Below, in pieces: positions 9,720-18,529 of a stretch of 64,000 nt of DNA (position 1 is the first letter of the stretch; each line of letters opens with the position of its first letter). The notes under the pieces were generated by a model. That model did not search any database and was not told the origin of the DNA. It worked only from the letters and a program-made list of their open reading frames with translations. The stretch covers positions 1 to 64,000 of the forward strand of contig NZ_JADIKJ010000019.1 in assembly GCF_044904675.1 (NCBI RefSeq). Reading direction: 5' to 3'. A program made the position numbers and the translations under genes. The DNA comes from Dyella_B jejuensis. GTDB lineage: Bacteria; Pseudomonadota; Gammaproteobacteria; Xanthomonadales; Rhodanobacteraceae.

Positions 9720-12161
9720 ATGATGCCGGCCATGCCTATCCTTATCCGCAAGCTTTTTGTCCTGGCGTTGTTGCCGGGCCTGTTCGTGTTCGGAACTGCG
9801 TTGTTACATGCGCAGGACGCAGCCACCGTACCCGCCAGCGCAAGCTCCACGCAAGATCCGGCCAAGACACTGTCGGAGCTGAGCAAGCAACTGGACAGCA
9901 TCAAGACCGCCCTCAACAGCAACAACGCCACCGCGCAGCTCACCGGTCTGCGCAGCGCAGCCGGCACGGTACAACAGCAGTCCGACGATTTGGTAAAGGC
10001 ACTGCAACCGGAAATGGACGGCGTGCAGTCGCGCCTCACCGTGCTGGGCCCCCCGCCGGCAGCTGGCGCGCCGCCCGAAACACCCGCGGTCAGCCAGCAG
10101 CGGCGCCAGCTCGAGCGCGCCAAGGCGAAGCTGGATGGCGAGATCAAACAGGCGCAACTGCTGAACCAGGACGCCACCAAGCTCACCTCGCAAATCGTCG
10201 AAACGCATAACCAGCAGTTCCAGGCGCAGTTGGGTTCGCGCACCTATTCACCGCTCGGCTTCGGGTTCTGGTCGAGCCTTGCCAAGACGTATCCCGACGA
10301 CAGCGCGCGGATCAGGCGCGGCGCGGCATGGTTGCTCGAAGACGCCGGCAGCGTATGGCAGCCCGGTAGCCGGCTGCCGCTGCTGCTGTGCCTGATCGCC
10401 GCGGTGTTGCTGGTCGTGCCGGGCCGCTGGCTGGTCGAACGGCTGATGCGGGCGATCGCCAGTCGCTACATGCCCGATGGTCACCTGCGGCGCAGCGCGC
10501 TGGCGGCGATCTTCACGCTTACCGTGACGCTGTCGATCGGCGTAGCTGCATGGCTGGTCTATCTGGGTTTCGACTGGAACAACAGCCTGAGCGAGGAAGT
10601 AGACACATTTGCGCAGGCAGTAGTGCGCTCGGTGTTCTTTTCCGCCTTCTTCGCCGGCCTGGGTCGCGCCTTGCTCTCGGTGAGGCATCCCTCCTGGCGG
10701 CTGCCCGTGCTGGGAAAATCCACCGCGCGGAGCCTGCGCTGGTTCCCCTGGCTGCTCGGTGGCGCGTTCCTGCTGCTTGGCCTGCTGGAGCGCTTCAACA
10801 ATCTGGTTGGCGTCAGCCTGCCTGCCACTGTGTGCATGCGCGCATTCCTTGCCCTGCTGATCAGCGGCCTGGTGGGCGCGGCACTGCTGCGCATCAAGCG
10901 CACTCGCAAGGTGCAAGTGCAGGAGGGCGACAAGCCGGCCACGCAGGCGCTGTGGATCGGGGCCCTGTTCGGATTGGCGTCCGCAGGCGTGGCGGTAGCG
11001 TGGCTGGCGGTGCTGGCAGGTTATATCGCGCTTGGCTTTTTCATCTCCTGGCAGATGCTATGGGTCGGCATGATCGTGGCCTCGTTCTACATGCTCTCGC
11101 ACCTGCAACACGATCTGTTCGAGGCATTGCTCTCGCCGCGCGCGCGCAGCGGCCAGCGCCTGCAATCCACCTTCAATGTCGCGCCCACCACGCTGGAACA
11201 GACGTTCACCGTGTTGTCTGCACTGTGCCGCGTGCTGTTGCTGCTGGTCGCGGTGGGTACCTTGCTGATGCCGTTCGGCGGTGGCCCGCACGACCTGTTC
11301 TCGCATATCGGCCACGTATTCGGCGGCTTGCAGGTTGGCGAGCTTACGATCAAGCCGGGCGCGATCTTCAACGCCATATTGGTCTTCGCACTGGGGATAG
11401 GGGTAGTACGCATCGTCAAGCGCTGGCTGGCTGAAGAACTGCTGCCCAAGACCACGCTCGACCTGGGCATGCAGAACTCCATCGTCACCCTGCTCAACTA
11501 TGTGGCGGTGGTCATCGTGTTCGCGCTGGCGCTGAAGACCGCCAATGTCAGCCTGCAAAGCCTGACCTGGATTGCCAGCGCGCTGTCGGTCGGCATCGGT
11601 TTCGGATTGCAGGCAATCGTGTCGAACTTCATCTCCGGCCTGATTTTGCTGGCCGAGCAACCGGTAAAGGTGGGCGATTGGGTAAGCATGCCCGGCGTGG
11701 AGGGCGATATCCGCCGCATCAACGTGCGCGCCACCGAGATCCAGCTGTGGGATCGCTCCACCATGATCGTGCCGAACTCGCAGTTCATCACCCAGAACCT
11801 GCGCAACGTCACGCACGGCAATGCCCTGGGTCGCGTAAAAGTAAGCCTGCCGATGCCACTGGGCACCGATGCGGCGAAGATGCGCGAGATCATGATGGAT
11901 GCGCTGACCGAGCACGAAGGTACGCTCGAAACCCCCGCGCCTTACGTGCGGCTGGACGATGTCACCAGCAGCGCCATGACCTTCACCGGCGTGGCCTACG
12001 TGCGCAGCCCGCGCGATGCTTCGGCGGTGAAAAGCGACTTGCTGTTCGACATGCTGGCGCGGCTGGACAAGGCGCAGCTGCCATTGTCGACGCCGCAGAG
12101 CATGATCGTGCGCAACCTCGGACCGCTGGGCGAAGACAGTCCGGCGGCGCCTGGCCAGTAA
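9720..12161 (+). CDS. Large mechanosensitive channel, MscS family with DUF3772-like N-terminus
   Basis: About 813 residues from the ATG at 9720; ATGs at 9723 and 9735 are equally possible and all precede the same signal-like segment (LIRKLFVLALLPGLFVFG). A periplasmic helical region rich in Gln and Ala follows, then many transmembrane helices, then the MscS core. The core includes the pore helix region (WIASALSVGIGFGLQAIV) and the beta domain (VKVGDWVSMPGVEGDIRRIN and VPNSQFITQNLRN). This is the MscK/YbiO/DUF3772 type, longer than MscS itself. It opens on membrane tension to release solutes during osmotic downshift. A hairpin follows about 100 bases after the stop. Confidence 0.87.
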   Translation: MMPAMPILIRKLFVLALLPGLFVFGTALLHAQDAATVPASASSTQDPAKTLSELSKQLDSIKTALNSNNATAQLTGLRSAAGTVQQQSDDLVKALQPEMDGVQSRLTVLGPPPAAGAPPETPAVSQQRRQLERAKAKLDGEIKQAQLLNQDATKLTSQIVETHNQQFQAQLGSRTYSPLGFGFWSSLAKTYPDDSARIRRGAAWLLEDAGSVWQPGSRLPLLLCLIAAVLLVVPGRWLVERLMRAIASRYMPDGHLRRSALAAIFTLTVTLSIGVAAWLVYLGFDWNNSLSEEVDTFAQAVVRSVFFSAFFAGLGRALLSVRHPSWRLPVLGKSTARSLRWFPWLLGGAFLLLGLLERFNNLVGVSLPATVCMRAFLALLISGLVGAALLRIKRTRKVQVQEGDKPATQALWIGALFGLASAGVAVAWLAVLAGYIALGFFISWQMLWVGMIVASFYMLSHLQHDLFEALLSPRARSGQRLQSTFNVAPTTLEQTFTVLSALCRVLLLLVAVGTLLMPFGGGPHDLFSHIGHVFGGLQVGELTIKPGAIFNAILVFALGIGVVRIVKRWLAEELLPKTTLDLGMQNSIVTLLNYVAVVIVFALALKTANVSLQSLTWIASALSVGIGFGLQAIVSNFISGLILLAEQPVKVGDWVSMPGVEGDIRRINVRATEIQLWDRSTMIVPNSQFITQNLRNVTHGNALGRVKVSLPMPLGTDAAKMREIMMDALTEHEGTLETPAPYVRLDDVTSSAMTFTGVAYVRSPRDASAVKSDLLFDMLARLDKAQLPLSTPQSMIVRNLGPLGEDSPAAPGQ

Positions 12162-12260
12162 TTTTCCGCAGTTGGCAGCGTGCCGTTGCCCGTTGAACGG
12201 ACGAGCCGCCGGACTGCTCATGCCCATACGGACGGCGCAGGGCCTGTACCGGATACGGAA

Positions 12261-12280
12261 CCGGGCCCTTGCGGGCCCGG
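12261..12280. terminator. GC-rich hairpin between convergent genes
   Basis: CCGGGCCC, loop TTGC, GGGCCCGG: a perfect 8-bp stem between the ends of the MscS-type gene and the convergent DUF3761-like gene. There is no T-run on either side, so it is only a candidate bidirectional terminator. Confidence 0.45.
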
Positions 12281-12335
12281 CTCGATGAATCGTCAACCGT
12301 TCAAGCGAACGCGCGAGATCATGTGCGTTGCCGGA

Positions 12336-12803
12336 TTACTGGCACTTCTCGCCTTTGGCGGCGTGATAACCCGCCGCTTGCGCATCCGCCGCACTCATGT
12401 ATTTGCCTTGCTTGGTGGTGCCGTACCACTTGCTGCCCTGGCAGTGATAAGCCTTGCTCTTGGAGCCAGTGTTTACCCATACCTGCCCCGCACCACCGCC
12501 CGCCGCGGGCGTGGCTGCCGGCGTGGATTTGCTCGCAGCCGTCGATTTGCTTGCAGCCGTTGCCGTTGCCGTTGCCGGCGCCGCCTCCGCCGGAGTGCTC
12601 GACGCGGTGCTGCCGGCGCTGCTTGCCGACTTGTCCACGCCCTTATGCCCATGGCAGGCGCCACGCATGGAGCTGACGGTCACCGAAGTACCGTCCTTGC
12701 ATTGCACGGTCATACTGCCCGATGAAGCGGCCTGCTGCGCGTACACACCTGGGGCTGCCATCAAGGCGGCCGCCAGTACTGCCATCAATCCGAACGATTT
12801 CAT
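12336..12803 (-). CDS. Small secreted protein, DUF3761-like
   Basis: 155 residues. A signal peptide (MKSFGLMAVLAAALMAAPGVYA) ends at AQQA. A short Cys-containing domain follows (MTVQCKDGTSV, then MRGACHGHKG), an Ala/Ser/Thr-rich linker of about 45 residues, and a C-terminal part with YHCQGSKWYGTTKQGKYM and a terminal Cys. The pattern of CKDGT...CxGHxGV resembles DUF3761, a family of small exported proteins of unknown function. GAGGGA precedes the ATG. The low-complexity linker suggests two small domains or a cell-wall spacer. Function is unknown. Confidence 0.7.
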   Translation of the reverse strand: MKSFGLMAVLAAALMAAPGVYAQQAASSGSMTVQCKDGTSVTVSSMRGACHGHKGVDKSASSAGSTASSTPAEAAPATATATAASKSTAASKSTPAATPAAGGGAGQVWVNTGSKSKAYHCQGSKWYGTTKQGKYMSAADAQAAGYHAAKGEKCQ

Positions 12804-12986
12804 CGTGATTCCCTCCGTATGGAATGCCCCAATACGGGAAAACGCGCCATCCGTGACGGCGGGATTCCCGCTGTCGCTTCAGCCAGAAGCGACACTCCCA
12901 AACGCCGTTTACCTACAGCGCTTGCGGCGGCAACTATGCCCTAAAAGCCGGCGGGCGGGCACGCTGCCCGGCACAATCCAGCATGG

Positions 12987-14627
12987 TCAGGGTGCATGGT
13001 TCACGGCTGGTTGCAATTTGGAATCGGGGCGAGCCACGGCATACATCGCCCAGCTGATCTGGGTGAGCAAGGCGTAAGGATCGTCCCCTTCCTTGTACAG
13101 GTTGAAGTGAGTGCGACCCGGCACGAAGCGGAATTCCGCGCGCGCATGCAATCCATCCAATACCGCTTTGAGGCGGTGGGCCGCGCCATCCAGGTAGAAA
13201 GTATCGGCCGTACCGACGTAGAGGTGGATCTTGCCATCCAGATCCGGTTTCAGGGCCGGCCAGTCGTTCTGCAACCGATAGGCGATGTCGTAATGATCGC
13301 GCCAGTAGGCCACCACGGCGGGATCGACGTCACCGGTATCGCGATTGAACATCTGCTCTGGCCGACCGTCCTTGCCACGCGGCGAGAACACCCATTCGAA
13401 CGAGGCCATTTGCCCGCCATACGGTCCGAGCACGCGCTCCATCTTCGCGAACTGCTCGAACGTACCGATCACTTTGCCGTTGTCGCGCACCAGCGGCCAC
13501 GGCGTGCCGTCGGGCTTGTGATAGACGTTGGCGTGGGGCGCGTACAGGTCCGGGCCGGTGAAGTCGTGGAAGTCGCTGGGATCCGGCGAGGTCGACCACG
13601 TGCCGCCGAAGATTGCGGGATAGCGCGTCTGCAGCCACAGCGTGGCCCAGCCGCCGGAAGAGTGCCCGTTGAGAAAGCGCCCGTTCGCGTCGGCGTCCAT
13701 CCGGTAATGCGCTTCCAGATAAGGGATCAGCTCCGTGGTCAGCGCCTGGCCCCAGGGCCCGTTGTTTACCGAGTCGGCAAACTCGTGCGTGCCTGTGGCG
13801 CTGGATTCATCCAGGAATACCCAGATCATCGGCGGCATCCGGCCACTGGCCATGGCCGCCTGCACATACGCCATCGGGCGCACCAGGCGATCGTTGTTGC
13901 CGGTGAAGCCATGCGTGAAGTACACGGTGGGATAGCGCTTTCCGCCTCCAGCCTGATAATCCGGTGGCAGCAGCACATGGCCGAGCATGTGGATCGGACG
14001 ACCCCAGAACGCCGACAGGGCGGGGCTGACAAAATCGACCAGCTGCGAGTGCTCGTGCGCGGCGGCCACGGCCTGGCGCATCGCTTCCGGCGCGGAATCC
14101 GGCAACGCCCACGGGTCGGCAGCTGGCACGGTCTTGTCCAACGTAAGGGTTGGCACAGCGCTATCCGGCAGATGCACGGTGACGACGCCGCTCTCGATAT
14201 CGCCGGCACTGCGTCCCAAGTAATTGTAGTTGTGGTGCACGTCCAATACGGCCTGCACGACGTAGTCGCCCGGCGGCAGTTTCGACCATCCCGCCGGGAA
14301 CGCGAGATGATCGGCATCGATATCGATCACTTGTCCCGGCACCAGCCGGTCGACTTCCCCGGCGGCGATGGATGTCTGCGTGGGATGGAATGGATTGGCA
14401 TCGACCTCGGTCACCACGCCTTGCCTGGATTGCGCTTTCGCGGCGGCAGCCGCGGAGACGAACAGCAACAGGCGTCCGGAGACGGGCTGCTCCTCGCTCG
14501 CGCCCAGTTGCACATGGAAGAAGCGATGCGCAGGTACGTTTGGCGTCTCCTGCCGCGCCCACGCAAACGCGCCGGCGAGCAGGCCGAGGCTTAGTAGAGC
14601 GATCAATGCGATGTGGCGATGGCGCAT
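12987..14627 (-). CDS. Secreted esterase-D-like alpha/beta hydrolase
   Basis: 546 residues from the ATG at 14627, chosen because AGGAAAG lies just before it and a signal peptide starts directly (MRHRHIALIALLSLGLLAGAFA). An N-terminal beta-rich domain of about 180 residues precedes an esterase fold (PF00756 type) with the nucleophile elbow NGHSSGGWA near residue 319. Near the end, FVPGRTHFNLY supplies a plausible catalytic His. This family includes enterobactin esterase-like and feruloyl esterase-like enzymes that cleave ester bonds outside the cytoplasm. The substrate is not indicated by the neighbours. Confidence 0.8.
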   Translation of the reverse strand: MRHRHIALIALLSLGLLAGAFAWARQETPNVPAHRFFHVQLGASEEQPVSGRLLLFVSAAAAAKAQSRQGVVTEVDANPFHPTQTSIAAGEVDRLVPGQVIDIDADHLAFPAGWSKLPPGDYVVQAVLDVHHNYNYLGRSAGDIESGVVTVHLPDSAVPTLTLDKTVPAADPWALPDSAPEAMRQAVAAAHEHSQLVDFVSPALSAFWGRPIHMLGHVLLPPDYQAGGGKRYPTVYFTHGFTGNNDRLVRPMAYVQAAMASGRMPPMIWVFLDESSATGTHEFADSVNNGPWGQALTTELIPYLEAHYRMDADANGRFLNGHSSGGWATLWLQTRYPAIFGGTWSTSPDPSDFHDFTGPDLYAPHANVYHKPDGTPWPLVRDNGKVIGTFEQFAKMERVLGPYGGQMASFEWVFSPRGKDGRPEQMFNRDTGDVDPAVVAYWRDHYDIAYRLQNDWPALKPDLDGKIHLYVGTADTFYLDGAAHRLKAVLDGLHARAEFRFVPGRTHFNLYKEGDDPYALLTQISWAMYAVARPDSKLQPAVNHAP

Positions 14628-14760
14628 GTTCTTTCCTCGATAACGGATGTGTTCGCGCATACGGCGCCCCTCCCTCTTACTGCCGACCGTCACTTCCGTG
14701 CCAACGGAACGAGGACAGCGACAAGCGGGATGGATGGATGTTTAGAAACGCCTCCATCGC

Positions 14761-16440
14761 CTACTTCGCTTTCGTCCCGACATCTTTCACCGGCGCCAGG
14801 CGCAGGTCCTGGAAATCGAAACTGAAATCGGTCAGCGGTGAAATGGGTTGCATGCGCATCTCGCGCACATGGCCGTCCACGTCCAACGCGAAGTTGACGA
14901 ACGCATCGGCGTTCAAGGCGCGATCGTCCCAGCGGACTACGAACGTATTGTTCTGCCAGGGCGTCATGGTGCCAATCAGTTGCGAGGTCTTGCTGAAACG
15001 CAGGCGCAGCTTGCCGCGCTCGTCGCTGATCGTGATATCGCCGTACCACGGATCGCGGTAGGTCCCCGCATAGCCGGCCAGCGGCAGCGACGGCTTGCTG
15101 TTGGCGTCGCGCGCCGCTTCGTGTTTTTTCCAGCTTTCATCCGCATCGCTGTGCGAATGCTTGACCGCCTTGTCGTAGACCGCCACCCAGTCGGTCTTGA
15201 CGGCAGGATTGAGGTAGGCGTCGAGCACGCGATAAGTGATCGCATTGAATGCGGCGCCGGATTCCTGATTGGTAAGCACCACCACTCCCAGCTTCAGTCC
15301 CGGCACCAACGTCACGCGCGAGACCATGCCCGGCCAGCCGCCGGTGTGCCAAACCAGTTTCTGCCCATGGTAATCACTGAGGAACCAGCCTTCGCCGTAA
15401 CCGTAGAAATTCGGCATCAACGGTTGCAGTTCGGGAATCGGCGGCTTGTTCACCGGGATCGGCGTCAGCATCGTCCACATCTGATCCTGGCTGTCCTGCG
15501 CGAACAGGCGACGTGGCTTGCCGTCGGCGCCGCTGCCTGGCAGCGCACCGCCAGCCAGCTGTACGTTCATCCACTTGGCCAGGTCGTGCACGCTGGCATA
15601 GATACCGCCCGCGCCGGGATCGTTGAGCCAGGCCATCGGTGGCACCGGCTTGAGATCCGTGAAGTTGTACAAGGCGTGGCCCATCGCGTAATCCATGCCG
15701 GGCTTGAGGTAAGTCATGTCGACCAGCGATTCGTCCATGCCGACCGGCTTGAAGATATGCTCGCGGAGGTAATCGGCATAAGACTGGCCGGAAACTTTCT
15801 CGATGATCAGCGTCGCTACCGCGAACAGGATGTTGTCGTAGGCATAGTGGCTGCGAAAACCGTTAGTCAGCGGCACCTTGCCCAGGCGTTCCACCACTTG
15901 CCTGGTGGTGTAGCTGGTCGGCGGCCAGTACAGCAGGTCGCCGGCGCCCAGGCTGAGGCCGCTGCGATGCGCTAGCAGGTCGCGCACGCGCATCTCGTGC
16001 GTCACGTAGGGGTCGGACATCTGGAACCACGGCAGGTAGTCGGTCACCCGCGCATCCATGTCCACCTTGCCCTGCTCGGCCAGCATCTGCAGCGCGGCGG
16101 CGGTAAACGCCTTGGTGTTGGAGGCGATCGCGAACAGCGTGTGCGCATCCACCTGCTGCGGCTTGCCGGCTTCGCGCAGACCGAAGCCTTGCTCGAATAC
16201 CACCTTGCCATCCTTGACGATGGCCACCGCGATGCCCGGAACGTCAAAGGTTTTGCGCGTGCTGTCCACATAGGCGTCGAGATCCCGCAGCATCGGCGGC
16301 AGACCGACCTGGGCGTGGACGTTTGCGCCGGACAGCGGCGAAACCGGTGGCGCGTCCTCGGCCCACGCCGGCGCGGCGGCGGCAAGCACCAGCAAGGCGC
16401 AGCACCCGGTCAGGCGCAAGGACAAAAGCGAAAGGGGCAT
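14761..16440 (-). CDS. Secreted serine hydrolase, class C beta-lactamase-like with DUF3471-type C-terminus
   Basis: 559 residues from the ATG at 16440, which begins a signal peptide (MPLSLLSLRLTGCCALLVLAA) cleaved after AWA. The beta-lactamase/transpeptidase-like domain has the SxxK motif SNTK near residue 106, a Tyr motif (YAYDN) and a KTG-equivalent HTGG in VWHTGGWPG. A C-terminal domain of about 110 residues (YAGTYRDPWYGDI ...) is the lipocalin-like DUF3471 type. Such proteins are usually penicillin-binding-protein-like esterases or D-amino-acid peptidases of the periplasm rather than true beta-lactamases. Same strand as the upstream esterase gene, but about 130 bases away. Confidence 0.83.
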   Translation of the reverse strand: MPLSLLSLRLTGCCALLVLAAAAPAWAEDAPPVSPLSGANVHAQVGLPPMLRDLDAYVDSTRKTFDVPGIAVAIVKDGKVVFEQGFGLREAGKPQQVDAHTLFAIASNTKAFTAAALQMLAEQGKVDMDARVTDYLPWFQMSDPYVTHEMRVRDLLAHRSGLSLGAGDLLYWPPTSYTTRQVVERLGKVPLTNGFRSHYAYDNILFAVATLIIEKVSGQSYADYLREHIFKPVGMDESLVDMTYLKPGMDYAMGHALYNFTDLKPVPPMAWLNDPGAGGIYASVHDLAKWMNVQLAGGALPGSGADGKPRRLFAQDSQDQMWTMLTPIPVNKPPIPELQPLMPNFYGYGEGWFLSDYHGQKLVWHTGGWPGMVSRVTLVPGLKLGVVVLTNQESGAAFNAITYRVLDAYLNPAVKTDWVAVYDKAVKHSHSDADESWKKHEAARDANSKPSLPLAGYAGTYRDPWYGDITISDERGKLRLRFSKTSQLIGTMTPWQNNTFVVRWDDRALNADAFVNFALDVDGHVREMRMQPISPLTDFSFDFQDLRLAPVKDVGTKAK

Positions 16441-16636
16441 GGCGGCTCCGCGTGAGGCAAAACCGCAGTCTAGCTTGCCGGTGGCAAGCTGGCTCCAGCG
16501 CCGGAAGTCACGCTGTGCCAAGCAGCACCGCCAATGGCAACTGGCACGGCCGGCCGACGGCTCCAACTGCGAAGCGTATGACGCGCGCGCATGCCTGACG
16601 CACTACACTGCCCGCCTCGCCAACAAGGAGTCCGCG

Positions 16637-17074
16637 GTGCCTGCGTCCCGCCTCATTCCCCTGCTGCTGCTCGTCGCCTTGTTCGGCGCACTGATCTACT
16701 GGAACCGGCATCCCGCGCAGCCAACGCAGATGGTGTCGCACGGCCACGTCGCATTGCCGTTGGCGGTGTCCTATAACTGTCCTGCCGCGCATGCCAACCT
16801 GCCGGCATCCATGCCGCCCGAAGCGTGCGCCACCGTGACCGCCATCCTGCAAGGCGGTCCGTTCCAGCACAGCCAGGATGGCGTGGTGTTCGGCAACTAC
16901 GAAGACCTGCTGCCGCAGGAGCCACGCGGTTACTACCACGAATACACGGTGGAAACGCCGGGTGTCTCCCATCGCGGGACGCGGCGCATCATCACCGGCG
17001 GCACCCCGCCGCAGGTGTTCTATTACACCGGCGATCACTACCGCAGCTTCCAGCCGTTCCAGGTAACCCGATGA
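16637..17074 (+). CDS. Membrane-anchored RNase Sa/barnase-like guanyl ribonuclease
   Basis: 145 residues from a GTG at 16637, preceded by AAGGAG. A single hydrophobic segment (residues 5-21) works as signal anchor or signal peptide. The mature part closely follows Streptomyces RNase Sa: SQDGVVFGN, YYHEYTVETPG, GTRRIITGG, YYTGDHYRSF. The three catalytic residues are in place: Glu102 (general base), Arg117 and His134 (general acid). It cleaves single-stranded RNA, with a preference for G in this family. Its stop overlaps the start of a barstar gene (ATGA), so the cell makes the inhibitor together with the enzyme. It is a secreted or surface-anchored nuclease with a cytoplasmic immunity partner. 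Confidence 0.88.
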   Translation: MPASRLIPLLLLVALFGALIYWNRHPAQPTQMVSHGHVALPLAVSYNCPAAHANLPASMPPEACATVTAILQGGPFQHSQDGVVFGNYEDLLPQEPRGYYHEYTVETPGVSHRGTRRIITGGTPPQVFYYTGDHYRSFQPFQVTR

Positions 17075-17508
17075 ACCGGGAACCCGCGCTCGACCTGACC
17101 GAGGCGGCCGACGGCGGCGTTTATTTCGTCGATGCTTCCGATTTCGATGCGCTCGCCGCCGCGGCGGCCGAAGGCAACCTGTATGTATGCCGAGCCGATC
17201 TTGCCGGCTGTGAGGACAAGGGCGAACTGTTGCGCCGCCTTGCTGCCGCGCTCAAGCTGCCCGCGGGATTCGGCCAGAACTGGGATGCGCTGGTGGACAG
17301 CCTGCGCGACCTCGGCTGGCTGCATGGCGCCGGACATGCGCTGCTGCTCGATCACGTCAACGATCTGCGGCAGGCGGCGACCAAGGATTTCGATATCCTG
17401 CTCGGCATCCTGCACGAGGCCGCCAGCTTCGCCATCGGCCAGCATCGTCCGTTCTTCGCCTTCCTGAGCCTGCCCGAACATCCCATCGCCCTGCCTACCC
17501 ATCGCTGA
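17071..17508 (+). CDS. Barstar-family ribonuclease inhibitor
   Basis: 145 residues, starting 4 bases before the end of the RNase gene. The core (ALKLPAGFGQNWDALVDSLRDL) is the barstar signature, in which the helix with the Asp and Trp contacts the nuclease active site. The chain is somewhat longer than barstar (about 90 residues) through an N-terminal extension. It acts in the cytoplasm and presumably blocks the neighbouring RNase before export. The direct overlap argues for a dedicated pair. Confidence 0.9.
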   Translation: MNREPALDLTEAADGGVYFVDASDFDALAAAAAEGNLYVCRADLAGCEDKGELLRRLAAALKLPAGFGQNWDALVDSLRDLGWLHGAGHALLLDHVNDLRQAATKDFDILLGILHEAASFAIGQHRPFFAFLSLPEHPIALPTHR

Positions 17509-17509
17509 C

Positions 17510-17731
17510 ATGCCACAGATCGATTTCGAACTCGACCGCGACTACATCGAATTGAATCAGCTGCTGAAGCTGACCGGCCTGTGCGACAGCGGCGGCCAGG
17601 GAAAAATGATCGTCGCCAGCGGCGAGGTGTACGTGGACGGACAGCAGGAATTGCGCAAAACCTGCAAAATCCATGCAGGCCAGGTCGTCCGGCTGGAGGA
17701 CGTGGAGATCCGCGTGGTGGAAAGCGGCTGA
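17510..17731 (+). CDS. S4-domain RNA-binding protein, YbcJ type
   Basis: 73 residues, essentially a single S4 fold (IELNQLLKLTGLCDSGGQGK, then GEVYVDGQQELRKTCKI). It is the length of YbcJ and binds structured RNA, probably on ribosomes; the precise role is unknown. It follows the barstar gene by one base, so it is probably on the same transcript, but a functional link to the RNase pair is only positional. Confidence 0.85.
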   Translation: MPQIDFELDRDYIELNQLLKLTGLCDSGGQGKMIVASGEVYVDGQQELRKTCKIHAGQVVRLEDVEIRVVESG

Positions 17732-17803
17732 TCCTGCCCGCACTGCGTAACCGATTGCCGCCGCCGGCGAATACCACACATGGATTCCCCGTGGAGGTAC
17801 GTC

Positions 17804-18487
17804 ATGCTAGCCCGCCGCTTAACCGTCCTGGCCGCCCTCGCCGGCCTTGCCGCCTGCACCGCTACCGCTGCCACGGCCGATCTGCCTGACCCTGCCTACG
17901 ACGCACCCAAGGCAGCCACCCATGGCACCGAGACCGCCGTGCTGGCGGGCGGCTGCTTCTGGGGCATGCAGTCGGTATTCGAGCACGTGCATGGCGTGAA
18001 GCAGGTCTGGGCCGGCTACAGCGGCGGCAATGCCGACACGGCGCACTATGACGACGTGAGCGAGGGCAACACCGGGCACGCCGAATCGGTAAAGGTGCAG
18101 TTCGACCCGGCCGTGATCAGCTATGGTCAGTTGTTGAAAGTGTATTTCGCCGTGGCCCACGATCCGACCGAGCTCGATCGCCAGGGACCGGACGCCGGCA
18201 CGCAATACCGCTCGGAGATTTTCTACGCCAACGCGCAGCAGCAGAAGATCGCGCAGTCGTACATCGCGCAGCTGGGCGCCGCCAAAGCATTCGATTCATC
18301 CATCGTCACGCTGGTGCAGCCGCTGCGGGCGTTCTATCCGGCCGAGGACTATCACCAGGATTACGCGCGCATCCATCCGGACGATCCGTACATCGTGATC
18401 AACGATGCGCCGAAAGTGGCGCGGCTCAAGCAACTGTTTCCCGCGCTCTACCAACCGGAACAGATGGTCGTGGACGTGAAACTGTAG
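17804..18487 (+). CDS. msrA: Peptide methionine sulfoxide reductase MsrA, lipoprotein form
   Basis: 227 residues from the ATG at 17804, preceded by GGAGGT. The N-terminus is a lipoprotein signal with lipobox LAAC (Cys18), so this MsrA is anchored to a membrane outside the cytoplasm. The catalytic motif GCFWG follows the linker, then YSGG and the conserved region YHQDYA. It reduces methionine-S-sulfoxide in proteins with thioredoxin-like reductant. A periplasmic MsrA fits a role in repairing envelope proteins after oxidative damage. It follows the S4 gene by about 70 bases. Confidence 0.93.
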   Translation: MLARRLTVLAALAGLAACTATAATADLPDPAYDAPKAATHGTETAVLAGGCFWGMQSVFEHVHGVKQVWAGYSGGNADTAHYDDVSEGNTGHAESVKVQFDPAVISYGQLLKVYFAVAHDPTELDRQGPDAGTQYRSEIFYANAQQQKIAQSYIAQLGAAKAFDSSIVTLVQPLRAFYPAEDYHQDYARIHPDDPYIVINDAPKVARLKQLFPALYQPEQMVVDVKL

Positions 18488-18529
18488 GCACGCATGGCGC
18501 TTCCTCATGCAGGGTGAGAAAGCGCCCGC

